Of a stretch of DNA of 64,000 nt, positions 18,195 through 26,920 are shown piece by piece. Position 1 is the first letter of the stretch, and each line of letters starts with the position of its first letter. Source of the DNA: JBDIVL01 sp039794405. GTDB lineage: Bacteria; Planctomycetota; Brocadiia; Brocadiales; Brocadiaceae. A program made the translations under genes and the position numbers. The stretch is from assembly GCA_039794405.1 (NCBI GenBank), contig JBDIVL010000002.1, positions 95,714 through 159,713 of the forward strand, read 5' to 3'. The notes beneath the pieces are model-generated. The model worked only from the letters and a program-made list of their open reading frames with translations. It did no database searches and was not told where the DNA came from.

Positions 18195-18566
18195 ATGCCT
18201 TTACAAAACTTTGTATCAAAAATAGTGTCATATTTTCCAGGATTAGACAGGCAGTCAATCCGGAGAGAATTCAGACACGCTTTTCGTGTAAGCACATCGG
18301 ATGAAAATAGCACATTAAATGAAAAGGAATTAGCCCTTATTTCGAGGCTAATTACTATAATTCAGAAAAGAAAACTTACTACTCCAGCAACATTATTCCT
18401 CGAGTCTGCGCAACCATTAAACTATATTGGTAGCCAACTGATGGTATTTTTTAGACCATTCTTAACCTTTCTCTTTACACCTGCAGACTACGATCTCCTT
18501 CAGGGTATCCTTGAAAAGAGAGAAGGCATTAAGAAAGTTATTGAGGAATTAGAAAAGAGGCAATAA
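18195..18566 (+). CDS. Conserved-looking small protein preceding MutL-like ATPase
   Basis: A 123-residue protein I do not recognise. It is basic at the N-terminus (RQSIRREFRHAFRV), has a hydrophobic stretch in the second half (about 85-100, MVFFRPFLTFLFT), and ends in a charged helix (EKREGIKKVIEELEKRQ). The next gene starts one base after its stop codon, so the two are almost certainly co-transcribed and possibly translationally coupled. The position suggests a partner of the ATPase. No catalytic motif is seen. Confidence 0.7.
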   Translation: MPLQNFVSKIVSYFPGLDRQSIRREFRHAFRVSTSDENSTLNEKELALISRLITIIQKRKLTTPATLFLESAQPLNYIGSQLMVFFRPFLTFLFTPADYDLLQGILEKREGIKKVIEELEKRQ

Positions 18567-18567
18567 T

Positions 18568-20355
18568 TTGAACGTCATCATTGCTACAGATTGTGGCAGT
18601 ACTACTACCAAGGCAATTCTTATTGAGAAAAAGGATGGTGTATACAGACAGACTTATCGTGGAGAGTCACCGACTACGGTTGAAGCTCCCTTTGAGGATG
18701 TTACCCGTGGCGTCTTAAATGCGTTTGCTGAAGTAGAAGAACTCTCAGGCCGAAAGATACTGGACGGAGAAAAAATTATCACACCAGCACAAGGAAACGT
18801 TGGGGTAGATATCTACGTCTCCACAAGCAGCGCTGGTGGTGGACTGCAGATGATGGTAGCAGGTGCCGTAAAGAGTATGACCGCCGAAAGTGCCCAGCGT
18901 GCCGCATTAGGAGCGGGTGCAATCGTTATGGACGTCATTGCATCAAATGACCAGCGCCTCCCGCACGAGAAGATTGACCTTATCCGGCATTTAAGGCCTG
19001 ATATGATCCTCCTTTCCGGCGGTACAGATGGGGGTACCGTCACCCATGTAGTTGAACTTGCCGAGTACATCTCTGCCGCTAACCCTAAGCCCCGTCTCGG
19101 TATGACCTTTCAGCTTCCCGTTATCTATGCAGGGAATAAAGACGTACGGGAAAAGATCAGGGAAATTTTAGGAGAAAAAACCTCTCTTCATATTACAGAA
19201 AATATCCGGCCAACGCTTGAACGGGAAAATCTCTTTCCAGCACGACAGGAAATTCAAAAACTCTTTCTTGAACATGTCATGGCCCAGGCGCCTGGTTATA
19301 AAAAACTTATGTCATGGACAGGGGCGCCAATTATGCCAACGCCTGGTGCGGTTGGCCTCATTATGCAGACCATTGCAAGAAAGAATAATATTAATGTAGT
19401 AGGTGTAGATATTGGCGGCGCTACAACAGACGTCTTTTCTGTATATGGTGAAGTTTTTAATCGTACGGTTAGTGCTAACCTTGGCATGAGTTATAGCATC
19501 TCTAATGTGTTGGCTGAAGCTGGCCTTGAGAATATTTTGAGGTGGGTGCCATTTGATATAAATGAATCTGATCTTCGGAATAGGATTAAGAACAAGATGA
19601 TTCGTCCCACAACAATACCTCAGACATTAGAAGAATTAAAGATAGAACAGGCCATATCACGTGAGGCACTCCGAGTGTCCTTTGAGCAGCATAAATCCCT
19701 GGCAGTAGGGCTTAAAGGGGTACAGAAGGAACGTGATATTTCGGAGGCATTTAAACAAGAAGTTTCCGGTGAGACGCTCGTAAACATGTTGAAACTCGAT
19801 CTCCTGGTAGGCAGCGGGGGGGTGCTATCCCATGCACCGCGCAGATCACAGGCAATGCTTATGATGATTGATGCCTTCCAGCCCGAAGGGATAACGAGGA
19901 TTGCAGTTGATAGTATTTTCATGATGCCGCATTTAGGTGTCCTCTCAACGATAAATGAACAGGCTGCAACGGAAGTTTTTGAGAAGGACTGCTTGATCTA
20001 CCTGGGAACATGTATCTCTCTCGTTAAAGGTGCTATAGGAAAACCTCAGGAGAAATGTATCTCATATAAAATAACAATGCCCGACGGCAGAAAGATAGAG
20101 GAATCCCTTACCTTCGGTGAACTGCGTGTTTACCCGCTGGATATTGATCAAACAGCGGAAATCGAAATTCTACCGGCAAAAAATTTTGATATTGGTGAGG
20201 GAAAAGGCAAGCCCGTTATCAAAAAACTTTTCGGGGGAGTTGTAGGTATCGTTATTGATATACGGGGAAGACCCATCATATTAGCAAAGGATAAGGCATC
20301 CAGAATGGAACAACTCCAGCGATGGACGAAAGTAATCAATGCTTATCCGACATAA
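18568..20355 (+). CDS. Glutamate mutase MutL-like ASKHA ATPase
   Basis: A 595-residue protein of the MutL/GlmL family, a branch of the actin-like ATPase superfamily first named from its place beside glutamate mutase genes. The phosphate-1 loop is IATDCGSTTTKAIL (4-17). Other family motifs are LLSGGTDGGT (about 149-158), VVGVDIGGATTDVFS (about 276-290) and LLVGSGGVLSH (about 413). No glutamate mutase (mutE/mutS) genes are nearby, so its substrate is not amino-acid isomerisation by context. It starts with TTG and follows the upstream small gene by one base. Neighbours are a barrel-sandwich/KOW-like protein and membrane proteins, suggesting a chaperone-like or assembly ATPase at the membrane. 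Confidence 0.85.
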   Translation: MNVIIATDCGSTTTKAILIEKKDGVYRQTYRGESPTTVEAPFEDVTRGVLNAFAEVEELSGRKILDGEKIITPAQGNVGVDIYVSTSSAGGGLQMMVAGAVKSMTAESAQRAALGAGAIVMDVIASNDQRLPHEKIDLIRHLRPDMILLSGGTDGGTVTHVVELAEYISAANPKPRLGMTFQLPVIYAGNKDVREKIREILGEKTSLHITENIRPTLERENLFPARQEIQKLFLEHVMAQAPGYKKLMSWTGAPIMPTPGAVGLIMQTIARKNNINVVGVDIGGATTDVFSVYGEVFNRTVSANLGMSYSISNVLAEAGLENILRWVPFDINESDLRNRIKNKMIRPTTIPQTLEELKIEQAISREALRVSFEQHKSLAVGLKGVQKERDISEAFKQEVSGETLVNMLKLDLLVGSGGVLSHAPRRSQAMLMMIDAFQPEGITRIAVDSIFMMPHLGVLSTINEQAATEVFEKDCLIYLGTCISLVKGAIGKPQEKCISYKITMPDGRKIEESLTFGELRVYPLDIDQTAEIEILPAKNFDIGEGKGKPVIKKLFGGVVGIVIDIRGRPIILAKDKASRMEQLQRWTKVINAYPT

Positions 20356-20392
20356 AACGGTTTAAGCAGTTTAAACAGATTAAACAGCTAGA

Positions 20393-20480
20393 AAGGCGAA
20401 GCCTCAAACCAATGAAAGAGGTCATAAGCTGTCAGCAGTCAGCAATAGGGCAGAAGCTGAACGCAGATAGCTAATTGCTT
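20393..20480 (+). repeat. Partial copy of the GAGGC-hairpin repeat
   Basis: GGCGAAGCCTCAAACC matches the inverse of the hairpin end at 40240-40262, and GTCATAAGCTGTCAGCAGTCAGC continues as in the other copies. It lies in the gap between the MutL-like gene and the next gene. Confidence 0.5.
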
Positions 20481-20558
20481 ATTTTATACAATACTGATCA
20501 CTTCTAAAACTTGACTCATTTGTAAAGATAAATCGCATATAAGGTATTTAATTAAACT

Positions 20559-21689
20559 ATGACTCACGCTTATACACCGGGTTTACGAGTATCAGAAAAG
20601 ACAAAGGCTACCAGCCAGCGCATCCTGCCATTGTTAGGCGAGGTTGTTGTAAAAAAGGGTGATATCTTAAAGGCTGAAGATGTAGTGGCCACGACCTACC
20701 TTCCCGGTAAAGTACATGCCGTAAATGCCGTTAATCGCCTGGGTATCCAACCCAAGGACCTCAAACAATATATGCTGAAAAAAGAAGGAGACCCTGTCCA
20801 AAAAAGCGAGGTCATCGCGGAAACCAAACCGTGGATTAAAGCACTAAAGTCCGTCTTACTTTCACCCATCACAGGTACTATTGAGACTATATCTACAGTG
20901 ACAGGACAAATCCTCTTCCGTGAACCTCCCAGACCTATTCGGGTATTCGCTTATATCGACAGCACTGTTACGGAAGTCATAGAAAAAGAAGGTGTGGTTG
21001 TAGAAACCGTAGCCACTTACATTCAAGGAATCTTTGGTGTAGGTGGTGAAACGGTGGGTGAGCTTGCTATCGCAGTAAATAAGCCCGGAGATGTAATTAC
21101 GTCGGAACATATCCAGCCCATACACAAAGATAAGATCATCATTGGTGGTTCTTTCATTCAGCACGACGTTATTGACAAGGCAAAAAAGATTGGTGTTAAG
21201 GGGATCATAGTTGGCGGGCTTGATGATAAAGATCTTAAAAAACTTCTTGGGTTTGACCTGGGGGTAGCCATTACAGGTTCAGAAAATATCGGTATTACGC
21301 TCATTATCACCGAAGGTTTTGGCCAGATACAGATGGCACAGAGGACCTTCGATCTCCTGAGATCACGTTCAGGCGCTAAAACTTCTATTAATGGCGCCAC
21401 ACAGATTCGGGCAGGTGTGGTAAGACCCGAAATTATTATACCATATGGCACCGCAGACAGTGCAATAAAGGAAGGAATGGATAAGCCAATCGACAGAGGC
21501 ATGGAGGTTGGAGACCTTATAAGGATTATCCGTGTACCCTACTTTGGAAAGATCGGCAAGATTAAGGCACTTCCCTTCTCTCCTCAAAAAATTGAAACTG
21601 AGGCCGTAGTGCGCATCCTCGAAGTCGAATTTCCCGATGGCTCTACAGTTATTGTTCCCCGGGGAAATATCGAAATGATTGAAAAATAA
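20559..21689 (+). CDS. Barrel-sandwich/KOW-like protein of the MutL-DUF6754 cluster
   Basis: A 376-residue soluble protein without a signal peptide. The N-terminal half (about 20-135) looks like a barrel-sandwich fold, as in biotinyl or RnfC-like carriers, with repeated LSPITGTIETIS-type strands but no biotinylated lysine motif. The centre holds repeated IIGGSF and GIIVGGLDD strands and an ITLIITEGFGQI segment. The C-terminus (about 310-376) resembles a KOW/SH3-like barrel (VGDLIRIIRVPYFGKIGKI ... IVPRGNIEMIEK). The function is unknown. Proximity to the ATPase and the DUF6754 protein suggests a scaffold or adaptor. Confidence 0.75.
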   Translation: MTHAYTPGLRVSEKTKATSQRILPLLGEVVVKKGDILKAEDVVATTYLPGKVHAVNAVNRLGIQPKDLKQYMLKKEGDPVQKSEVIAETKPWIKALKSVLLSPITGTIETISTVTGQILFREPPRPIRVFAYIDSTVTEVIEKEGVVVETVATYIQGIFGVGGETVGELAIAVNKPGDVITSEHIQPIHKDKIIIGGSFIQHDVIDKAKKIGVKGIIVGGLDDKDLKKLLGFDLGVAITGSENIGITLIITEGFGQIQMAQRTFDLLRSRSGAKTSINGATQIRAGVVRPEIIIPYGTADSAIKEGMDKPIDRGMEVGDLIRIIRVPYFGKIGKIKALPFSPQKIETEAVVRILEVEFPDGSTVIVPRGNIEMIEK

Positions 21690-22234
21690 AAACTGCAGCC
21701 CCGTAGGTTATCGTATTACCCCCGTAAAACTTCTTTTCCAGCATCGTTTTTTTAATATTTTCGATAAAGAGACACGGAAGGCTCCAAATCCAAATCACCC
21801 AACCTCATTTTCAGATTTTGAACTTTGGATTTTGACATTTGACATGCCTGTATACTTTTCTCGTTTGATTGAGGCTACGCCGCCCTACACTCTATTACGC
21901 TGGTTGACTGGAGCCGGGGCGTTTTCCATGAACCAGGGCAGAGGGTTGTTCAAAAGGTACAAAATCGATTTTTTTCATATAACATGTAGGGACGTATTAC
22001 AATACGCCCCTACAAATATGGCATTGTAAATAACTTTTTGGACGACCCCCAAATATCGTTTACTCGGCTGCGTTAATTATTTTTTAGTGGGCAATGTCCA
22101 CCCTACCCTGGTGGTAGTGATCCATCATTATGAATTGAAAAATGAATGTTTTACTCCTATTACTTTCCTGTTGTAATTTAGTCGTAATAATTTATAATTG
22201 CAAAGATTGTCGTAGTTCAGACTGTTACTGAGAT
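21690..22234. other. Intergenic region, 545 bp
   Basis: No supported gene. It contains the 30-bp palindrome at 21985-22014 and low-complexity flanks. The gap separates the soluble and membrane halves of the cluster, so a second promoter may exist. Confidence 0.45.
21985..22014. repeat. 30-bp palindrome, TGTAGGG family
   Basis: TGTAGGGACGTATT and AATACGCCCCTACA pair almost perfectly. Related half-copies occur near 37279 (GCATTGTAATACATCCCTACA) and, inverted, near 44340. Confidence 0.65.
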
Positions 22235-23512
22235 ATGATAAATTTAGAAATTCTTAGTTATGCAACAAAAATGACTGTATTGAAAAAATTACTTTTTTCC
22301 ACCGCTATCTTTTTTATATCGTTTTTCACTACCACGATACTTTTTGCCCAATTACCCACGTTTCTTATCCCTCCTACGGAATTCAGGGCATTTGATACTC
22401 CTAATGACGCCGGAGAAACAGTGTCATTGACCTGGTCGGCATCTCCCAGCGATGCATCAGATGTCTTCTATGTGATTTATATTGATAAAGATAAAAATGG
22501 CACCTTTGAGAAGGAGGCTGTCCGTATAAAGTCAAACACCAGCTACCGAACAAGTGTTCCTGAAATCTACGGTTATAAAAACGAAAACGGTAAATATCAC
22601 TACATCCAAATCAATCCAAGGAAGATTTTCAATGGAGAAAAGATTGACAAGAAACAAATCTACCACTTTAAATTGGCAATGGTTGCTGGGAATAATGAAA
22701 TGACCCTGGATACAATAGCCTCAGCATCTGCTTATGGTAACTGGATACACGCAAAAAAGATCAACAATTTCGTAATTATGGTTATGCTCTCAGGCATCAT
22801 TTTCTATTTTATTATACATGCACGAAGAAATCCTAATATGTTTTTAAGAAAAATAGGCGGACTCGATGCAGTAGATGATGCGCTGGGCCGTGCTACAGAA
22901 ATGGGGAAACCAGTGCTTTTTGTTCATGGACTAACCGGCATGGGGAGCATTTCGACCATTGCAGCAACCAATATTCTCGGCAGGATTGCACGAAAGATAG
23001 CAGACTACGATGCCAATTTAAAAGTCGTCAATAATGATCCTATCGTCATGTCTGTAAGCCAAGAAGTAGTAAAGGAGTCCTATTTAGAAGCAGGACGCCC
23101 GGACGCTTATAATCCAGATAATGTATTTTTAGTGGCATCAGAACAATTTCCGTACGTAGCAGCCGTCAGTGGCATCATGACCCGGGAAAAGCCTGCTGCC
23201 AATTTTTTTGTTGGATATTTTTATGCTGAAGCATTGATTTTAGCTGAAACCGGTGCATCCACAGGAGCAATCCAAATCGCTGGCACCGATGCCTATACCC
23301 AATTACCTTTTTTTATTACCACCTGTGATTATACCCTGATTGGTGAGGAACTCTATGCGGCCAGCGCGTACCTATCAAGGGAACCCATGCTTATGGGTAC
23401 ACTGAGGGCTCAGGATGTAGGGAAAGGACTCCTTATTATTGTATTACTACTGGGAACTTTATTGGCCAGTTTTGGATTTGAATATATTACACATATCTTT
23501 GATGTCTTTTGA
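22235..23512 (+). CDS. DUF6754 membrane protein
   Basis: A 425-residue envelope protein. A signal-like hydrophobic segment (about 15-37) precedes an exported fibronectin-III-like domain (about 42-180, with VSLTWSASPSDASDVFYVIY). A transmembrane helix at about 183-200 is followed by a cytosolic DUF6754 domain (about 210-400: KPVLFVHGLTGMGSISTIAA, IMTREKPAANFFVGYFYAEA) and a C-terminal membrane helix (about 400-418). No enzymatic motif is recognised. The start may be ATG 22271 (MTVLKKLLFS), which gives a cleaner signal peptide; neither start has a strong ribosome site. It is the first gene of a tight run to 26448. Confidence 0.82.
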   Translation: MINLEILSYATKMTVLKKLLFSTAIFFISFFTTTILFAQLPTFLIPPTEFRAFDTPNDAGETVSLTWSASPSDASDVFYVIYIDKDKNGTFEKEAVRIKSNTSYRTSVPEIYGYKNENGKYHYIQINPRKIFNGEKIDKKQIYHFKLAMVAGNNEMTLDTIASASAYGNWIHAKKINNFVIMVMLSGIIFYFIIHARRNPNMFLRKIGGLDAVDDALGRATEMGKPVLFVHGLTGMGSISTIAATNILGRIARKIADYDANLKVVNNDPIVMSVSQEVVKESYLEAGRPDAYNPDNVFLVASEQFPYVAAVSGIMTREKPAANFFVGYFYAEALILAETGASTGAIQIAGTDAYTQLPFFITTCDYTLIGEELYAASAYLSREPMLMGTLRAQDVGKGLLIIVLLLGTLLASFGFEYITHIFDVF

Positions 23513-23526
23513 AAAAGGTGTGCGGA

Positions 23527-23919
23527 ATGCCCGAAAGAAGTCATGATTGGATGAAACAAGCCCAGAGGGATTTAGAAAGTGCCAAAACCCAAATGAAAAG
23601 CGGGTTCTTTGAATGGGCCTGTTTTATTGCCCAACAAGGGGCAGAAAAAGCAGCTAAAGCAGTGTATCAGAAGATCGGGGGAGAAGCATGGGGACACTCA
23701 GTCAATGATTTACTGAAAGGTCTTCGTGAAAAGTTAGATGTCCCTTTGGAATTCGTTGATGCTGCTAAATACCTGGATAAATTCTATATTCCGGCAAGGT
23801 ATCCAAACGGTTGGGTTTCCGGTACACCTTCTGATTATATATCTATGGAGGATGCACAAAGTGCCGTCAGTAATTCAGAAAAAATCATACAATTCTGTCA
23901 AGGTATTTTGGCTAAATAA
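23527..23919 (+). CDS. HEPN-domain protein
   Basis: HEPN-family protein of 130 residues with the usual pattern: SHDWMKQAQRDLESAK at the N-terminus, FIAQQGAEKAAKAVY in the middle, and KFYIPARYPNGWV near residue 90. HEPN partners of small nucleotidyltransferases often act as toxin RNases or structural partners; the canonical RX4-6H RNase motif is not clearly present here. The start at ATG 23527 is chosen because AAAAAGG lies at a good distance; a TTG at 23509 overlaps the previous stop. It is paired with the overlapping MNT gene and embedded in the membrane-protein operon. Confidence 0.85.
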   Translation: MPERSHDWMKQAQRDLESAKTQMKSGFFEWACFIAQQGAEKAAKAVYQKIGGEAWGHSVNDLLKGLREKLDVPLEFVDAAKYLDKFYIPARYPNGWVSGTPSDYISMEDAQSAVSNSEKIIQFCQGILAK

Positions 23920-24241
23920 AAAACTGTTACAATCGAATATCATTAAAGCTGTAAATAATTTAGTTCATAATCAACGAGTAGTAAAACAAGTAATACTCTT
24001 TGGCTCTATTGCAGAAGATCGTGGTATTCCCTCAAGTGATGTAGACATTCTTATTATAGTAAGTGAATCTCAACAAAAATTTCTTGATCGAGCCGTATAT
24101 TTTAAAAAATTTTTTGAAGATATCGGTTTAGGCGTAGATTTATTTGTCTATACCGAAGAAGAAGTAAAGAAAAATACCATTCCTTTAGTAAATACTGCTT
24201 TTAAGAAGGGAAAAATTTTATTTAAACGAGAATCTCTATGA
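23852..24241 (+). CDS. MNT-type minimal nucleotidyltransferase, HEPN partner
   Basis: A small nucleotidyltransferase-fold protein with the signature ILFGSIAEDRGIPSSDVDIL, where GS and the DxD aspartates bind metal and NTP. Typical MNT antitoxins inactivate the HEPN partner by (oligo)adenylylation or simple binding. The start is uncertain: ATG 23852 is the nearest upstream ATG and overlaps the HEPN gene by 68 bp, but conserved sequence begins only near LNKKLLQSNIIKAV (about 23920), so a rare start there is possible. Its TGA overlaps the ATG of the next gene, so it is translationally linked to the membrane proteins. Confidence 0.78.
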   Translation: MHKVPSVIQKKSYNSVKVFWLNKKLLQSNIIKAVNNLVHNQRVVKQVILFGSIAEDRGIPSSDVDILIIVSESQQKFLDRAVYFKKFFEDIGLGVDLFVYTEEEVKKNTIPLVNTAFKKGKILFKRESL

Positions 24242-24891
24242 ATTTTCTTAAACGCACCGTTCCACTCATTATTGCATTCGTTATGGGCGTACTCATGGCC
24301 ATGCAATACTATGTCCCACATAAACTGTCACAGGATTTACTGGAGGTAGTAACCAGATGGGACAGGATTATAGCGGGTTTTGCCGTATTTATTGGGGCAT
24401 ACAGCCTATTCCATCTCCACTGGACAAGGATTAAAAGAAAAGTAGAAGGATGGGGATATAGCGTTTTTGTTTACTTCGGGGCAATCATTACATTGATTTT
24501 TGGCCTGATAAACGGAGGGAAATTTTTCTGGAATGACAAGCAAGACGGTACCATGTTTGATTGGTTTTATTACTACATACAGGTACCTGCCGGGGCTACA
24601 ATATTTTCTATCCTGGCCTTCTTTATTGCTTCCGCGGCTTACCGGACCTTTCGTGCACGTACGAGAGAATCGACGGTATTACTGGTTGCGGCTGTTATTG
24701 TCATGCTAGGAAGGGTCCCTATTGGAAACTATATTTCACAATATATCCCCGCGATTGCTGATTGGATTATGGCAGTCCCGAATCTTGCAGCCAAACGGGG
24801 TATCCTTTTGGGGGTTAGTCTGGGGGCAATAGCAACATCTCTAAAAATTATTTTGGGTATCGAACGGTCTTATCTGGGCGGAGGTGAGTGA
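24238..24891 (+). CDS. Polytopic membrane protein of the DUF6754 cluster
   Basis: A 217-residue protein with about five to six membrane helices (about 8-25, 42-58, 72-92, 110-135, 145-165, 183-200). No known family is recognised. The ATG overlaps the stop of the nucleotidyltransferase gene (ATGA), and its own stop overlaps the next start (TGATG). It probably forms part of a membrane complex with its neighbours. Confidence 0.75.
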   Translation: MNFLKRTVPLIIAFVMGVLMAMQYYVPHKLSQDLLEVVTRWDRIIAGFAVFIGAYSLFHLHWTRIKRKVEGWGYSVFVYFGAIITLIFGLINGGKFFWNDKQDGTMFDWFYYYIQVPAGATIFSILAFFIASAAYRTFRARTRESTVLLVAAVIVMLGRVPIGNYISQYIPAIADWIMAVPNLAAKRGILLGVSLGAIATSLKIILGIERSYLGGGE

Positions 24892-25706
24892 TGGAAAGAT
24901 TTTTACGGATAGACCGCCGCATTATCTTCGCAATTATCACCGTGGCAGTTATTGTTTCCCTTATCCTCCAATTTGAGTTGCCAATACCTGCTTCAGAACC
25001 GGTTGAGGGAGTTTATAAAAAAGTTGAATCTTTACCTAAAGGCTCCCATATTATGATTTCCTTTGATTACGACCCCTCATCAAAGGAAGAATTACAACCT
25101 ATGGCAATCGCCTTCCTCCACCATTGCTTTAGCAGGGATTTAAAGGTAATTGGCATGACGCACTATCCGGGTGCTCCTGGTCTGGCGGAACAGGCAATGA
25201 CCACGGTAGCCGACCAATATCAAAAAAAATACGGCGAAGATTATACCTTCTTAGGCTATAAGCCCGGGTCTGCTTCACTCATTATTAACATGGGAGAAAA
25301 TCTTTATTCCGCCTTTCCAAAAGATTTTTACGGACATGATACGGCAACGTTACCTGCCTTACAGGGAGTTGATTCGCTCAGGAATATTGACTTCCTGTTT
25401 GATCTGGCAGCAGGAACAACAATAGAAATGTGGATCGTATACGGAAAAGAAAAATATAAATTTGCACTTGGGGCAGGGTGTACGGCAGTAATGGGTCCCG
25501 ATATGTACCCTTTCCTTCAGTCAAAACAACTTAACGGTTTACTTGGCGGACTTAAGGGAGCTGCAGAGTATGAGGCATTAGTCAAAAAAAAGGCAAATGC
25601 CGTGAGTGGGATGCGTCCCCAAAGCGTAGTACACGTAATTATTATTCTCTTTGTCATATTTGGCAATGGAGTTTACTTTGCATCGAAAAGGATAGGACAT
25701 GCGTAA
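24891..25706 (+). CDS. Membrane-anchored exported protein of the DUF6754 cluster
   Basis: A 271-residue protein with an N-terminal membrane helix (about 10-28), a large domain probably outside the cytoplasm, and a C-terminal helix (about 245-262). The middle contains KGSHIMISFDYDPSSKEELQ and AEQAMTTVADQYQKKYGEDY, and resembles no enzyme I can name. The start at ATG 24891 has GGAGGTGAG just upstream; a GTG at 24888 is less likely. The overlap TGATG with the preceding gene and an 8-bp overlap with the following one indicate coupled translation. Confidence 0.75.
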   Translation: MERFLRIDRRIIFAIITVAVIVSLILQFELPIPASEPVEGVYKKVESLPKGSHIMISFDYDPSSKEELQPMAIAFLHHCFSRDLKVIGMTHYPGAPGLAEQAMTTVADQYQKKYGEDYTFLGYKPGSASLIINMGENLYSAFPKDFYGHDTATLPALQGVDSLRNIDFLFDLAAGTTIEMWIVYGKEKYKFALGAGCTAVMGPDMYPFLQSKQLNGLLGGLKGAAEYEALVKKKANAVSGMRPQSVVHVIIILFVIFGNGVYFASKRIGHA

Positions 25707-26448
25707 GGATACCGATTTTTTCATTCTGGCCGGCTCTATTGGGTTGTTCGTCTGCATCAATATCTTTTTGATGGCATCAGGAAAATTACCGTTTTCTTCC
25801 AACGGTTTTGGAATTATTCTGGGTGCGGGACTTACCCTTGCCATTTACAGCTTCCTTTATAAAGACAATCCCGCCTTTAAAATTGCAGAAAATCTTTATG
25901 TTGGAGTATCCCTGGGCTATACCATTATTATCACCTGGTTCAATTTCTTAAAGCCTGACCTCTACGACCCGCTTATTGTACCGATCTTTTCAAGAGCCGC
26001 AGCAAAGGCTCCTCAGTATGCATTAATCATCCCTTCCCTGTTAGGTATTTTTATGCTCCTGCGGTTTTCGGCAAAACTGTCCTGGCTAAGCCGATGGACA
26101 TTTGCATTTGTGGTAGGCCTTGGGGCAGGAGTCAGCATCCCCAGGGTTATTTCAGCATTCATTTTAGAACAAATAAAGCCCTCTCTGCATCCGGTCTTTT
26201 CCGGTGGAGAAACTATACTTTCCAGCATTAACACACTCCTGATCTTATTGGGGGTTACCTCTGTTCTCATTTACTTTATCTTTTCTGTTGAACATACCGG
26301 AACAATTGGAAAGATATCAAAGATCGGCATATGGTTTCTCATGATTTCCTTTGGGGCATCCTTCGGGTATACCGTAATGGGCAGGCTGTCACTCCTTATC
26401 GGCCGGATTCAGTTCTTGCTGAGGGATTGGCTGGGTATTTTGCAATAA
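25699..26448 (+). CDS. Polytopic membrane protein, last gene of the DUF6754 cluster
   Basis: A 249-residue protein with about seven membrane helices (about 7-24, 32-50, 62-80, 98-116, 126-145, 172-195, 205-230). No family assignment is possible from the sequence. It overlaps the previous gene by 8 bp. The operon appears to end here, followed by 470 bp without a supported gene. Confidence 0.75.
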   Translation: MRKDTDFFILAGSIGLFVCINIFLMASGKLPFSSNGFGIILGAGLTLAIYSFLYKDNPAFKIAENLYVGVSLGYTIIITWFNFLKPDLYDPLIVPIFSRAAAKAPQYALIIPSLLGIFMLLRFSAKLSWLSRWTFAFVVGLGAGVSIPRVISAFILEQIKPSLHPVFSGGETILSSINTLLILLGVTSVLIYFIFSVEHTGTIGKISKIGIWFLMISFGASFGYTVMGRLSLLIGRIQFLLRDWLGILQ

Positions 26449-26920
26449 TATAATTCGTTTATATTGAAACGGTGTGTATTGGTAGATATACAGTTATATT
26501 AACTAAGAATTTATCCGTGAAAAACAGGGCATTATGGTTTGCCGGTACGAGGGGGTTATGGAGATAAATTCACCTGTAAGCAGTAGGACTTCCTACAGAG
26601 ACCTTGCATGGCTTTGAAGGAGATGCAGATGTCCTGTGCATAGTAGCCAAGAATGTCGTCCTTTACCAGTTTGAACACTCACCCCCTGGTCTGCCACGAC
26701 TTTATCTGCGGAAGCGAGGATACATGAGATGAGTGCAGTTTGATGTAATCCTGAAGACTCCCCTTTCTCCAGAGATCGCTCAGACGCAAAACACCCCCTC
26801 AGGTGTTGAAAAAGGATATAAATACATTAGGAATGAATATCTTTCGACGTTCAATTGCAATGAAAATATAAACCTCACAAATATGGAATCAAACCCATCA
26901 GGCCGGAACGTATTTTCTGA
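26449..26920. other. Intergenic region, 472 bp
   Basis: No gene can be supported. The composition is less AT-rich than other spacers between 26530 and 26740, which may indicate a decayed gene or mobile-element remnant, but no motif is recognisable. It separates two convergent transcription units. Confidence 0.4.

Noticed and set aside
18568..20355. Annotation as part of a glutamate mutase operon
   Set aside because: No MutE/MutS or other B12 mutase genes accompany it; only the family name is shared.
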